A DNA stretch of 15,924 nt from J061 sp003695725 [NCBI: Candidatus Schekmanbacteria bacterium]. Lineage in GTDB: Bacteria > Schekmanbacteria > GWA2-38-11. Below the pieces are notes generated by a model. That model searched no databases, was not told the origin of the DNA, and worked only from the letters and a program-made list of their open reading frames with translations. Made by a program: the position numbers and the translations under genes. The stretch is taken from contig RFHX01000013.1 of NCBI GenBank assembly GCA_003695725.1, positions 1 to 15,924 of the forward strand. Reading direction: 5' to 3'. Positions within the stretch are counted from its first letter, which is position 1; each line of letters starts with the position of its first letter. Shown one piece after another: positions 1-7,804 of the stretch.

Positions 1-428
1 CCAACCGTTGCGCCTGTGCCTGCACCAACACTCCCTCTTTCAGGAATCTCCTCTTTAGCATTTTCACATGCAGTATAACCGTCTCTTTCATTTGGCCTTG
101 CTTTAAAATCTCCAATGGCAAGGTCAAAAATAATCGCTGAAGGTACTATAGGTACCTTTACAATTCCCGCATCAAATCCTTTGCCTCTTTCTTCAAGGTA
201 TCTCATCACACCGGAAGAAGCATCAAGACCAAAGGCGCTTCCACCAGAAATACAAATTCCATCAATCTTTTCAACGATGTGGTTTTCTTCAAGTGGTGTG
301 AGCTCTTTCGTCCCTGCTGCATTTCCCAACAATGAATAGGAACAAACCGCTTTATCATCAAAAAGAAAAACCGTACATCCTGTCACACCTTTTAGATCAG
401 TATAATGGCCAATTCTTACACCTCTCAA
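1..428 (-). CDS. P1/DmpA-family (S58) peptidase, 5' part only
   Basis: This is the N-terminal ~142 residues of an S58-family (DmpA / L-aminopeptidase-D-esterase, 'P1 family') N-terminal-nucleophile hydrolase. The rest lies beyond the left edge. Family hallmarks are visible in order: VRIGHYTD near the start, TGCTVFLFDD, GNAAGTKE, then SGGSAFGLDASSGVMRYLEERGKG, VPIVPSAIIFDL, RPNERDGYTAC and SVGAGTGATVG at the window edge. The Ser nucleophile released by autocleavage in this family would lie past the edge. No signal peptide is seen, so it is probably cytoplasmic. An in-frame ATG exists at 443, but its upstream is the terminator U-tract with no ribosome site. The TTG at 428 has AGGAG seven bases upstream, so I prefer it. 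The gene begins only about 25 bases after the terminator of the preceding operon and no promoter is obvious. Family assignment is firm; the substrate is unknown. Confidence 0.9.
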   Translation of the reverse strand, partial: MRGVRIGHYTDLKGVTGCTVFLFDDKAVCSYSLLGNAAGTKELTPLEENHIVEKIDGICISGGSAFGLDASSGVMRYLEERGKGFDAGIVKVPIVPSAIIFDLAIGDFKARPNERDGYTACENAKEEIPERGSVGAGTGATV

Positions 429-451
429 ATTACTGCTCCTCATTAATTCAT

Positions 452-491
452 TCAAAAAATAAAAAGGCGAACATTCCGAAATGTCCGCCTT
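452..491 (-). terminator. Rho-independent terminator ending the envelope operon
   Basis: On the minus strand a 12-pair stem forms. Arms 491-486 and 469-464 pair as AAGGCG with CGCCTT, and 484-480 with 475-471 as ACATT with AATGT. One G-U pair (485/470) lies between them and the loop is the tetraloop TCGG. A U-rich run follows at once (463-452, TTTATTTTTT). On the plus strand the G-U pair would be an A-C mismatch and no U-run follows, so the signal works for minus-strand transcripts only. It lies 23 bases after the stop of the 1455-residue protein. Confidence 0.9.
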
Positions 492-513
492 CAACACACA
501 GATTTTTCAAACC

Positions 514-3500
514 CTAAGGTTTATTGACAACTTCAACATCATCTATGAGCCATCCTCTAAATCCATTGAACAGGTTATCTACTGTATCAAATGCGAAAAC
601 TATCCTTATATATTCACCCTTATATGCTGAAAGATCCAATTGATAACGATACCAAATAGGAGGTTTGTTGAAACCAGACGATGTATAGGGCTTGTCTTCA
701 CGATTCATTTCAACAACTGGATCAGCATAGGGGTTTAGAAGAAGTATTTCGTCACCTGAAAGAGGATCAAATAAACTTCCACTATGTGCAATAAGAACGC
801 GCATCCTATCATAGCCCATTTGATTCGGATTTACGCCCTCGATTTCAAACCACGATTTAAAGCGCAACTCTGGATTGGATGTTGGAGGAATATAGAAATA
901 TGGAGAATAAATCGCTCCACCGTGAAATAACGATTCAGATATTCCTCCGCTATTTGGATAATCATCTGCCTGTTGCTTACCCATATAATTTCCTGTTGCA
1001 GGGTCGCCGAACCAAAGTACATAATTACCGCTTGGTGGAGATGGTAAAGCACCTCCAGATGTATCGCCCGGCGGCAATGTTACATAAGTGGGCACGGCAC
1101 TATTCACAATTGAAGAAGGATTGTTGATTCTCGACCAACTAATAGTATCTGTTGGGACAGTATCGCTAACAACTGTAACCCATGATTGGTCGGTTTCAAA
1201 ATCATCGGAAAATATTATTGATCCTAACACTTCTGGAACGAGTGAAAAATCTACATTCGATGTATTCGCATTTGGCATTACTGTAATTCCCGTTTGAATT
1301 GACGTTTCATAAGAGTCAGCATAGGCTGTAACAGTAAAGACAGGGATGGGATTGCCTAATGTGTCAGTCACTGGTATTGCATCGATAAAATAAAATCCCT
1401 TTGAATCGGTTTGATCCGTTGCAAAAACACCATTCGTTTGAGGACCACCGCTGATTGATACAACTGCCCCGGGAATTGGGTTACCGCCTTCGTCTGTCAC
1501 TTTACCAGAAACACTCCCCACTACAACAGTTTGCGAAATTGGAGAAAGGGAAGGATTTATTTGAATCGTTGAAGTAATATAATCTACAAAGAAGGATGAT
1601 GTATAACTCTGGTATCCTGACTTATCAACTTGTAAAATGTATTCACCAACAGGCAATCCAAAGGCATAATTGCCATCTGTATTTGAAGTAACAGTTGCAG
1701 TAAAAGGCGATAAATCTGTTATCTCTGACACTGAAAGGGTTGCCCCAGATATACTTTGTTGAGTCTGAACATCGATTACCTTACCAAAAAGATTTGCAAG
1801 ACTGACTTCCACCGAACCTTTCAGTGTACTGTCTTCTGATGAAACTGCTTCAACTTCAGCTTTGCCATCCGGGGGAATATCTGAAGGAGCTGTATAAAGT
1901 CCATTCGATGTAATCGTGCCAAAGCTGTTTCCACCTTTGACACTCCAAACTACAGATTGATTATCAAGACCTGTTACATATGCTTTAAATTGCTCAGTCT
2001 CCTCTTGAGGAACAAAAGGATTACTTGGGCTGACAAAGATCTCCTTAGGAATCGGGAAATTAATCTTATTTGAAGTAAGTTCCGCCGTTACAGCCAAAGG
2101 AGTATATAGAGAAGGTGAAATATTTGTTGATAAATAAACCTCTATCGTCCCTTCTTTTGCAAGCAAATTGGCTGGCACAAGAGCATGTATAGTCGTATCA
2201 TTTATATACTCAGTAGTTACTGCCTGTCCACCCACAGACGCCACAAGGCTGGAAGTAAAATTGACTCCCTTGATTTCCATATTGATGTAATCATTACCGC
2301 CTTCATTAATAAGTGATAAGAGATCCATCGAGCCGATAGTTGGCGCATTTGTTGGCAATGGAGGGGCAGTTAGACGAGTAACTGCGCTATATCTATTCAA
2401 AACATACAAGTTATTGCAAAGGTCGAGTTCAATGCCTTCAAGAGTATCGAATGTACTATGATCGAGCTCACCTAAACTGTTTCCATCTGGGTCAAAAACT
2501 TCAATATGGTCAGAACGCTCTGCTACATAGACATTGCCTTTATAATCAACTGCAACTCCCGTAGTTCCCCAATGTGTCGTCGTTGCAAATGAAGATGGAG
2601 TACTTCCTCCTGCAGGAACCTTATAAATTGTATCTCCATCATCTTCTGTAATAAAAAGGTCTCCAAATAAATTGAAGTCTATACCATTTATACTTGAACT
2701 TAGTGACGCAACAACCGTGCCCGTCCCTCCTGAAGGTGAAAATTTCAAAACTTCACCGTTATATTTATCTGCTATATAAACATTCCCATCAGGACCAATA
2801 GCGACACCCCTTGCTTCTGTAACTGTTGTTATAAAATTAGTTATTGGCGTATCAGAACCAGCAGGTATTTTTATCAATCTGTCAGGCGGATTATAACTGC
2901 TTTCAGCTAAAACTTCGGCTACAAATAGGTCTCCATCTTCATTCATTTCAAGCCCTCTTACATCTTCAACCTTATCAGAAAGAAGCGTTTTTACACCTGT
3001 TGGTGATATTTTTGTAATATCTCCAGGACCGCCGGCAGATCTCGATGTAACATAGAAATCTCCATTACCGTCATAGAGTTTATCTGTACATATTCCTCGA
3101 GTTGTGTCTTCTCCTCCAATATTATCCACATAAAGCGTCTCATCAAAGGGAGGAACGATGGTTATAGTAAGTGGATTTGATTTTGAATCACTACCTTTTA
3201 CTTTTACCGCAACTTTACAAGTACCAAAGGGCAATCCATCAGGTATATCCACAAGAATTCTGTCAGTCCTTACATCAACAATCGTGCCGTCAAGAGGAGT
3301 CCATCCAGTGGCAACGGTTGGTTCAAATTTAACCTCCAATGTATTGGATATCGAAAATGCCTGAGCTGGGGTTAGAGGATTTGAAAAAGCTCCATTGCTA
3401 AAATCATCGGTTGTAGAAATAGCAAGAAGATTATAGATAGAAAGCATCGACATATCCGGTGCGGTTAATGAAATATTGAAGACAGGAGCAGTCAGTATAA

Positions 3501-4881
3501 CTTTTGCCGTATCTGAAACTGCACTGTCTTCCGAGCTTTGCGCACGCACGATGACAGTTGAAGTCAATGGCATTATAGATGGTGCTGTATATAACCCGCT
3601 TGTATCTATTGAGCCCAATGTCCCGTCATCTCCATCGATTGACCAGATGACTGAAGTGTCGGAAATCGCTCCAACCACCGTTGCGCTAAACTGCTGTGAT
3701 TCCCCAAGATTGAGCTCTGCTGTTGATGGCGAAACAGTCACTTTAAGTTGTGGAATTATATCGACTTCTGCATAATCATAAATGAAACCAGGCTTTTCAT
3801 CTTCTAAAGAAGCCTTCAAAATACCCGCTATTAGAGCCTTTTTACTTGGAGCTTTTTTAGGAGCTTCATAAAGGCCGTTTTTACTGATCGAACCATATTT
3901 TTCTTCCCATAACTTAAGCAGTTTGTCTTTTTCTGCTTTTGATAAGGAAAAGAAATCTTTCAATTTCGATTTCAAATCGCTTGATTTAGGCATTACAAAA
4001 AGGTAGAGAGGATTTGCTACATCTGTAATAACTCCTGACACCTCTATATTGAACTTCTTTTTCTCTTTTATACGGACTATGGCAGAAGCAGGAGTAATAG
4101 AAACACTGGGGGGGATATCAACGCGAGTAAGAAAGATTACAACAGGCTCTGGCTCCGGTTCATTTGCACCTACAGGCACAGCATCAACACCTTTTTTAAC
4201 GCCCTCAAAGATTACATTGCCCTGTCCATTCTCTTGGTCGAATGCCTCAAGAAAAACTGTGTATTCCCCTATGGGTACATTGAAAATCAATTCTCTACTT
4301 TCACTGAAATTGACAGGTCCTGCTGTAAATTTCTTCCCCTTCAATGGTGAATCTTCTTTTACGGCAACTCCTTTGACAGATTTGACATCTTCAGGTATCT
4401 GCTGAGCTCTTGCCGAACGGCCTTTATCTTTCCACTTTACCCGAAGAAGAAGCCTTCCTCTTTGGTTCTTCTGCGGTTTTAGAACTGCTCTTGCCGCTTT
4501 GATTTTTGCTTGGGAATAACCTGATAGTTTTACACTAATATTTACTTTCATTTTAGAAGCTACATATTTGGGAGCCCGATACTTTCCTTTCTTATTTATC
4601 TTTCCAACTTCCTTGTTTCCCCATTTTATTCCGTTCACATACCATACAGCTTTGCCATACTTCTCTGCTGATTTAAATAATTCTCCCTTATTCTTATCTT
4701 TCAAACGAAAGTGTTTGATTTTGCCGGCTCTAATTTTTGTCTTTGCAGGAACAATTTTCAGGTCCAAAGCGCGTAAAGATAAACTTGACCTATGACTGGA
4801 TGCTGAAGCAGAAATTACAGAATAAGAAATCAAAACCAACGAAAGTATAAAGATATTCAAAAACCTTGTCTTTCCAATCAC
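514..4881 (-). CDS. Giant secreted multidomain Ig-like/NHL-propeller surface protein
   Basis: This is a 1455-residue exported protein with a Sec signal peptide (cleavage near ASA at 25-27). Domains in order: a degenerate Ig-like (Big-type) domain ~40-118 ending in GKYRAP; an unassigned strand-rich domain ~142-245; a second Ig-like domain ~254-376 with an inserted Lys-rich helical stretch; a third ~379-463 (IDTSGLYTAP); an IPT/TIG-like stretch ~467-577; six NHL-like blades starting near 597, 641, 690, 731, 773 and 814, with GNVYIAD/GNVYVAE motifs; an IPT/TIG-like domain ~845-932; a fourth Ig-like domain ~946-1029 (ITSNGLYTAP); two carboxypeptidase-regulatory-like folds ~1031-1113 and ~1121-1216; and a C-terminal jelly-roll ~1220-1455 ending FRGWLIDDVEVV, as seen in M6/immune-inhibitor-A and MAM-like modules. 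No catalytic site is seen. The architecture suggests adhesion or ligand binding at the surface. The start is GTG, with AGGGG nine bases upstream. It is the last gene of the operon, 55 bases after fecR. Its exact function is unknown. Confidence 0.9.
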   Translation of the reverse strand: MIGKTRFLNIFILSLVLISYSVISASASSHRSSLSLRALDLKIVPAKTKIRAGKIKHFRLKDKNKGELFKSAEKYGKAVWYVNGIKWGNKEVGKINKKGKYRAPKYVASKMKVNISVKLSGYSQAKIKAARAVLKPQKNQRGRLLLRVKWKDKGRSARAQQIPEDVKSVKGVAVKEDSPLKGKKFTAGPVNFSESRELIFNVPIGEYTVFLEAFDQENGQGNVIFEGVKKGVDAVPVGANEPEPEPVVIFLTRVDIPPSVSITPASAIVRIKEKKKFNIEVSGVITDVANPLYLFVMPKSSDLKSKLKDFFSLSKAEKDKLLKLWEEKYGSISKNGLYEAPKKAPSKKALIAGILKASLEDEKPGFIYDYAEVDIIPQLKVTVSPSTAELNLGESQQFSATVVGAISDTSVIWSIDGDDGTLGSIDTSGLYTAPSIMPLTSTVIVRAQSSEDSAVSDTAKVILTAPVFNISLTAPDMSMLSIYNLLAISTTDDFSNGAFSNPLTPAQAFSISNTLEVKFEPTVATGWTPLDGTIVDVRTDRILVDIPDGLPFGTCKVAVKVKGSDSKSNPLTITIVPPFDETLYVDNIGGEDTTRGICTDKLYDGNGDFYVTSRSAGGPGDITKISPTGVKTLLSDKVEDVRGLEMNEDGDLFVAEVLAESSYNPPDRLIKIPAGSDTPITNFITTVTEARGVAIGPDGNVYIADKYNGEVLKFSPSGGTGTVVASLSSSINGIDFNLFGDLFITEDDGDTIYKVPAGGSTPSSFATTTHWGTTGVAVDYKGNVYVAERSDHIEVFDPDGNSLGELDHSTFDTLEGIELDLCNNLYVLNRYSAVTRLTAPPLPTNAPTIGSMDLLSLINEGGNDYINMEIKGVNFTSSLVASVGGQAVTTEYINDTTIHALVPANLLAKEGTIEVYLSTNISPSLYTPLAVTAELTSNKINFPIPKEIFVSPSNPFVPQEETEQFKAYVTGLDNQSVVWSVKGGNSFGTITSNGLYTAPSDIPPDGKAEVEAVSSEDSTLKGSVEVSLANLFGKVIDVQTQQSISGATLSVSEITDLSPFTATVTSNTDGNYAFGLPVGEYILQVDKSGYQSYTSSFFVDYITSTIQINPSLSPISQTVVVGSVSGKVTDEGGNPIPGAVVSISGGPQTNGVFATDQTDSKGFYFIDAIPVTDTLGNPIPVFTVTAYADSYETSIQTGITVMPNANTSNVDFSLVPEVLGSIIFSDDFETDQSWVTVVSDTVPTDTISWSRINNPSSIVNSAVPTYVTLPPGDTSGGALPSPPSGNYVLWFGDPATGNYMGKQQADDYPNSGGISESLFHGGAIYSPYFYIPPTSNPELRFKSWFEIEGVNPNQMGYDRMRVLIAHSGSLFDPLSGDEILLLNPYADPVVEMNREDKPYTSSGFNKPPIWYRYQLDLSAYKGEYIRIVFAFDTVDNLFNGFRGWLIDDVEVVNKP

Positions 4882-4936
4882 TTAAAACTACCCCTTTTTT
4901 ATTAAATTTTTCTTTGATCAAATATGAGATTATCAA

Positions 4937-6040
4937 CTAAAATCTTATTATTATTTTCCCCTTTGGTTTTGGCTTCTCTTCTATAACTCCGCCTTTCTGT
5001 CCCGGAGCTTTACCTCCTGTGCCGCCTTCTCCCGGAGTTTGTTGGGGAGGTTCGTTAAATTCTTCACCTCCTGTAGGAGTCTCCTCACCTGTAGGCGCCT
5101 CTATGCCTCCTGTCGGCTCTCCTAATTCACCGCCTCCTGTTTCACCTGCGCCCTCTCCGCCTCCTGTTGCTTCAGGAGCACCTTCTCCTGCAAATTCACC
5201 TTCTTCTCCACCAACACCTTCACCTCCTCCGGCACCTTCAGTGCCAGTTCCCGTCGTAGTCCTTGTTTCACCAGCTACTTCACCAGTCCCTTCTGTGCCG
5301 CCTTCTTCAGTGCCGCCTCCTGTTTCACCTGTCCCTTCTCCGCCTCCACCGGCTCTAAAAGACCTTCTCATCTTTGGATTGACAGTTTTATCTCCGCCTA
5401 TGTTTGTATCCTGAAACAATTGCTTCATATCTTCCATTCTGATAGGCCTTGGCTCAATCGGAGGCACTCCAGCTTCAACGAGCGTCCAAAGGTCTTCTGA
5501 CACAGCAACCTTTACTCCCGGTATCTCAACATTCTCAACTTCAACCACTCCATCTATAACGAAAACCTTCGTCTTTTTTTCATTTTCAACCCATACGAAA
5601 AACTGAGTTCCACGCACAGCCGCCAAAGCGGTAGGTGTGCGAACTTCATATTCCGTTTTTTCACCGCTTATTTTTCCTACAAGCACCCTTAATTTTCCTT
5701 TCATAAGTCGATAAACTGACTTATTGGTCTTCGTTGCTTCATCCTTTTCCTGCATAACAACCTCAACACGGGCATTTTCAGAAATGTTCATTACACTCTC
5801 GTCATTGAAGAGAATCTTTACCTTAGAATCATCTCCAGTTTCAATAACATCCTTTTCATAAAGACGGCTTCTAACACGAAGTTTAATCTTTTTTTGCGGC
5901 TCTTCAGCGCGAGTTACTTTCACATCGCCTTTTACAGCAAGGGCACGTCCTACAACCTTTGCGGCTTCTACTTTTATTGAAATTAGGAAGATAAGTAGAA
6001 AAGCACTCAGTAGAAAAGAATTGAAATACTTGGTTTTCAT
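4937..6040 (-). CDS. Secreted FecR-domain protein with acidic Gly/Glu-rich tail
   Basis: This 367-residue exported protein has a signal peptide cut near VEA (24-26). A FecR domain (PF04773 type) spans ~29-190: the opening strand VVGRALAVKGDVKV, KDVIETGDDSKVKILFNDESVMNIS, then TPTALAAVRGTQFFVWVE with VIDGVVEVEN, the family core. Unlike the sigma-regulator FecR of iron uptake, there is no cytoplasmic segment before a membrane helix. This is the free periplasmic or surface type found near CHASE2 cyclases and TPR proteins (COG4254-like; family knowledge). Residues ~231-340 are low-complexity Gly/Glu/Thr with 25 Glu and one Arg. The last residues, PKPKGKIIIRF, form a basic patch and a strand-like end in Phe. 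AGGGG lies seven bases before the ATG. It is the middle gene of the operon. Its role is unknown; a ligand-binding or scaffold partner in envelope sensing is plausible. Confidence 0.9.
   Translation of the reverse strand: MKTKYFNSFLLSAFLLIFLISIKVEAAKVVGRALAVKGDVKVTRAEEPQKKIKLRVRSRLYEKDVIETGDDSKVKILFNDESVMNISENARVEVVMQEKDEATKTNKSVYRLMKGKLRVLVGKISGEKTEYEVRTPTALAAVRGTQFFVWVENEKKTKVFVIDGVVEVENVEIPGVKVAVSEDLWTLVEAGVPPIEPRPIRMEDMKQLFQDTNIGGDKTVNPKMRRSFRAGGGGEGTGETGGGTEEGGTEGTGEVAGETRTTTGTGTEGAGGGEGVGGEEGEFAGEGAPEATGGGEGAGETGGGELGEPTGGIEAPTGEETPTGGEEFNEPPQQTPGEGGTGGKAPGQKGGVIEEKPKPKGKIIIRF
4991..5353 (-). repeat. Low-complexity coding repeat for the Gly/Glu tail
   Basis: This segment of the fecR-type gene encodes residues ~230-350 and is made of recurring CTCCTGT/CACCTG-like words (plus-strand reading). 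The clearest unit is a 35-base direct repeat at 5130-5164 and 5313-5347, matching at 32 of 35 positions and offset by 183 bases (61 codons), so it is in frame. It encodes GGGEG(A/T)GETGGG twice. This suggests growth of the tail by in-frame duplication. Confidence 0.75.
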
Positions 6041-6056
6041 TTTCTTACCCCTATAT

Positions 6057-6071
6057 GAATATATTATATTC
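6057..6071. repeat. Short perfect palindrome upstream of the fecR-type gene
   Basis: GAATATA, one central T, then TATATTC: seven-base arms in the 59-base gap between the TPR-barrel gene and the fecR-type gene, a few bases upstream of the AGGGG ribosome site. It could be a small operator or chance in AT-rich DNA. No second copy was seen in the other gaps. Confidence 0.25.
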
Positions 6072-6099
6072 CTTATTTATACTCTATCAAGACAATAGA

Positions 6100-7635
6100 C
6101 TAAAACCTCGCTTTCAAATTAAATGAGGTTATTTCTCTGTCATAGTTGTAAAGAGCAACTGTTGAATCATCGACTATGCGATTAAACTTGAATGATAAAC
6201 TCAAATAATCATTGAGTTTTTTAGTAAACTCAATCGACCAGTCATATTCCTTATCGCGTCTTCTCTTGTTTATTATTGAAATAGAGTTTATATGTTCATA
6301 AATGCGCCTTGTATATCCAAAATCACCGTCAAATGACATTTCAAAGGGAAGAGGAATATGAATGGCGCTCCCGACATCGATTCCATTATAATCCCAGTCA
6401 CTACCTCGCGCATTGTCCTTATCCTGCGAATAATAAAGCCGCAAATAGGCATTATTCTTCATAAAAAAGATATACTGTGAAAGCCCCCAATTGTAATTTA
6501 CTGCATCACGCTCATAAGGGACATCCCTTTCATCCTGTAAATAATCCTTATCCTGATACCTAAAAAATGCCTGAAGCATTGCTCTATCACTTTGAATCCA
6601 TGTGATTGAGGGAAGAAGAGAATGGGCTTCGAGATATCTTGTTTCATCTAATTCATAATAATTGAAAGAATACATTACATTAAACCGAAGTGGCTTAGCA
6701 ATACGATAAGAAAAATTTACTCCAAGCTGATTTCCCGTTATATTATATCCCCGTAACTGCCTATGGACCGATTGATAAAATGAATATCGTCCTGTTGCCT
6801 GAAAATTGTCTGTATTTATAAATCTATATGTGCCTCCTAAATAAAAAACCCCCTTCCAATCACCTCTGCCGGAAATCCTCACTCCTGGAACGGATTCAGA
6901 TGGCTTCAAAGTTACATTATCATCATACTGCCAGCTCAAATCAGCAAATATCGTCCAAGGCTTTGCCGCCCGAACTTTTGCATCAATAGCTGAAATGAAT
7001 TTCTTTGCTGACTCCCCTTTTTTACTTTTAGGTATTTCTTTTTCCACAGACTTGAAATAGGGTCTTGCCTCTGAATATCGCTGAAGACGATAAAGGGCAA
7101 CACCAATATAATAGTCTGATGCCGCTTTTACAGATTTATCAATCTTTTCAGCTTCCTTGAAAAAATCGATAGCTTCCTCAAACTTATCCTGCCTGAAACG
7201 GATAAGTCCCTGATAATAAGGAACTCTTCCATCCTTTGCCATTGCTTTACGCACAGATTCTAATCCAGCAAAGGCTTCATCATAGTCTCCAGTATTGAGG
7301 AGTGAGACAGACCTTTCAAATATGGCGTTAGGATTGTTTGGCGATAGCTTCAAAGCTCTATCAAGAACATCGAGTGCATCATCAAATTCTTTCAACAGAT
7401 TATATGTCTGTCCTAATTTGATAAGCATTGCCACATTTTCAGGATCACCTTCAAGCCCCTTTTCAAGATGGACTGCCGCGGCTTCATAATCGCCGTCATC
7501 AAATGCAAGAAGAGCTTTGGAAAATTCAATCTCAGATACATCTGCAGCATTTACAAAAAAAGACAGAGATAAGGAAAAAATTAAAATCGATAAAAGAAAA
7601 TATAGAATTCGGTTACTTTGAAAGGAAACAAACAT
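6100..7635 (-). CDS. TPR-repeat outer-membrane beta-barrel protein
   Basis: A 511-residue outer-membrane protein. Residues 1-31 form a signal peptide (hydrophobic core LYFLLSILIFSLSLSFF, cut near NAA). About five TPR repeats follow (~33-65, 66-100, 101-134, 137-169, 170-203). The rest (~227-511) is alternating polar/aromatic strands, opening with WTIFADLSWQYDDNVTL and ending FNLKARF, with the terminal Phe typical of BAM-assembled barrels. About 285 residues would allow roughly 14-16 strands. The layout recalls polysaccharide exporters (PgaA, BcsC) and Slam-type lipoprotein translocators, but I see no diagnostic motif for either. An in-frame ATG at 7650 exists, but the GGGAGG right after it is the ribosome site of the ATG at 7635 (seven-base spacing), so the shorter form is chosen. 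It is the first gene of the operon and could form the outer-membrane pore or anchor for the two secreted proteins behind it. Confidence 0.87.
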   Translation of the reverse strand: MFVSFQSNRILYFLLSILIFSLSLSFFVNAADVSEIEFSKALLAFDDGDYEAAAVHLEKGLEGDPENVAMLIKLGQTYNLLKEFDDALDVLDRALKLSPNNPNAIFERSVSLLNTGDYDEAFAGLESVRKAMAKDGRVPYYQGLIRFRQDKFEEAIDFFKEAEKIDKSVKAASDYYIGVALYRLQRYSEARPYFKSVEKEIPKSKKGESAKKFISAIDAKVRAAKPWTIFADLSWQYDDNVTLKPSESVPGVRISGRGDWKGVFYLGGTYRFINTDNFQATGRYSFYQSVHRQLRGYNITGNQLGVNFSYRIAKPLRFNVMYSFNYYELDETRYLEAHSLLPSITWIQSDRAMLQAFFRYQDKDYLQDERDVPYERDAVNYNWGLSQYIFFMKNNAYLRLYYSQDKDNARGSDWDYNGIDVGSAIHIPLPFEMSFDGDFGYTRRIYEHINSISIINKRRRDKEYDWSIEFTKKLNDYLSLSFKFNRIVDDSTVALYNYDREITSFNLKARF

Positions 7636-7694
7636 TATTATGCCTCCCATAAAAGGTACAGAGGTAGTTTTTAAATTATATTCCTATTCTTAAA

Positions 7695-7724
7695 TTTGTA
7701 TCAAGATGTTATTATTAATGTCAA
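7695..7724 (-). promoter_or_regulatory. Sigma70-type promoter of the TPR-barrel/FecR/Big operon
   Basis: On the minus strand a perfect -35 TTGACA (7724-7719) is followed by an 18-base spacer and TACAAA (7700-7695, four of six to TATAAT), preceded by TGA, which gives an extended -10. Transcription would start near 7688, leaving a leader of about 50 bases before the ATG at 7635. The site lies in the gap shared with the divergent cyclase gene. Confidence 0.55.
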
Positions 7725-7767
7725 TAAGTTAAAGCAACAAAAAGAAAATAATTTTTTTAAAATCAGT

Positions 7768-7797
7768 TTGCATTTTTGAATGCTTTGGCAATATTAT
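7768..7797 (+). promoter_or_regulatory. Possible promoter of the CHASE2 cyclase
   Basis: TATTAT at 7792-7797 matches the -10 consensus at five of six positions. The -35 (TTGCAT at 7768-7773, 18-base spacer) is poor. Transcription would start at about 7803-7805, at or next to the ATG at 7805, so the message would be leaderless. This agrees with the absence of a ribosome site before that ATG. The rest of the 7636-7804 gap is AT-rich, and I see no CRP-like TGTGA-N6-TCACA site in it. Confidence 0.3.
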
Positions 7798-7804
7798 TTT
7801 ACCT

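Noticed and set aside
115-517. Two short plus-strand frames at the left edge
   Set aside because: The first is antisense to conserved P1-peptidase motifs. The second spans the terminator and the peptidase start and has no protein-like features.
4049-4405. 118-codon plus-strand frame inside the giant protein gene
   Set aside because: Antisense to well-formed Ig-like coding sequence, with no recognisable domain and no ribosome site.
5019-5414. Pro-rich open frame of 131 codons on the plus strand
   Set aside because: It is the exact antisense of the Gly/Glu-rich tail of the FecR protein; low-complexity sequence keeps the opposite strand open. No ribosome site or family match.
4937-6040. FecR as an iron-uptake anti-sigma regulator
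   Set aside because: There is a cleavable signal peptide in place of a cytoplasmic segment plus membrane helix, and no sigma factor or TonB receptor nearby.
7636-7804. CRP-type operator in the divergent gap
   Set aside because: Looked for TGTGA-N6-TCACA because of the cyclase; no reasonable match on either strand.
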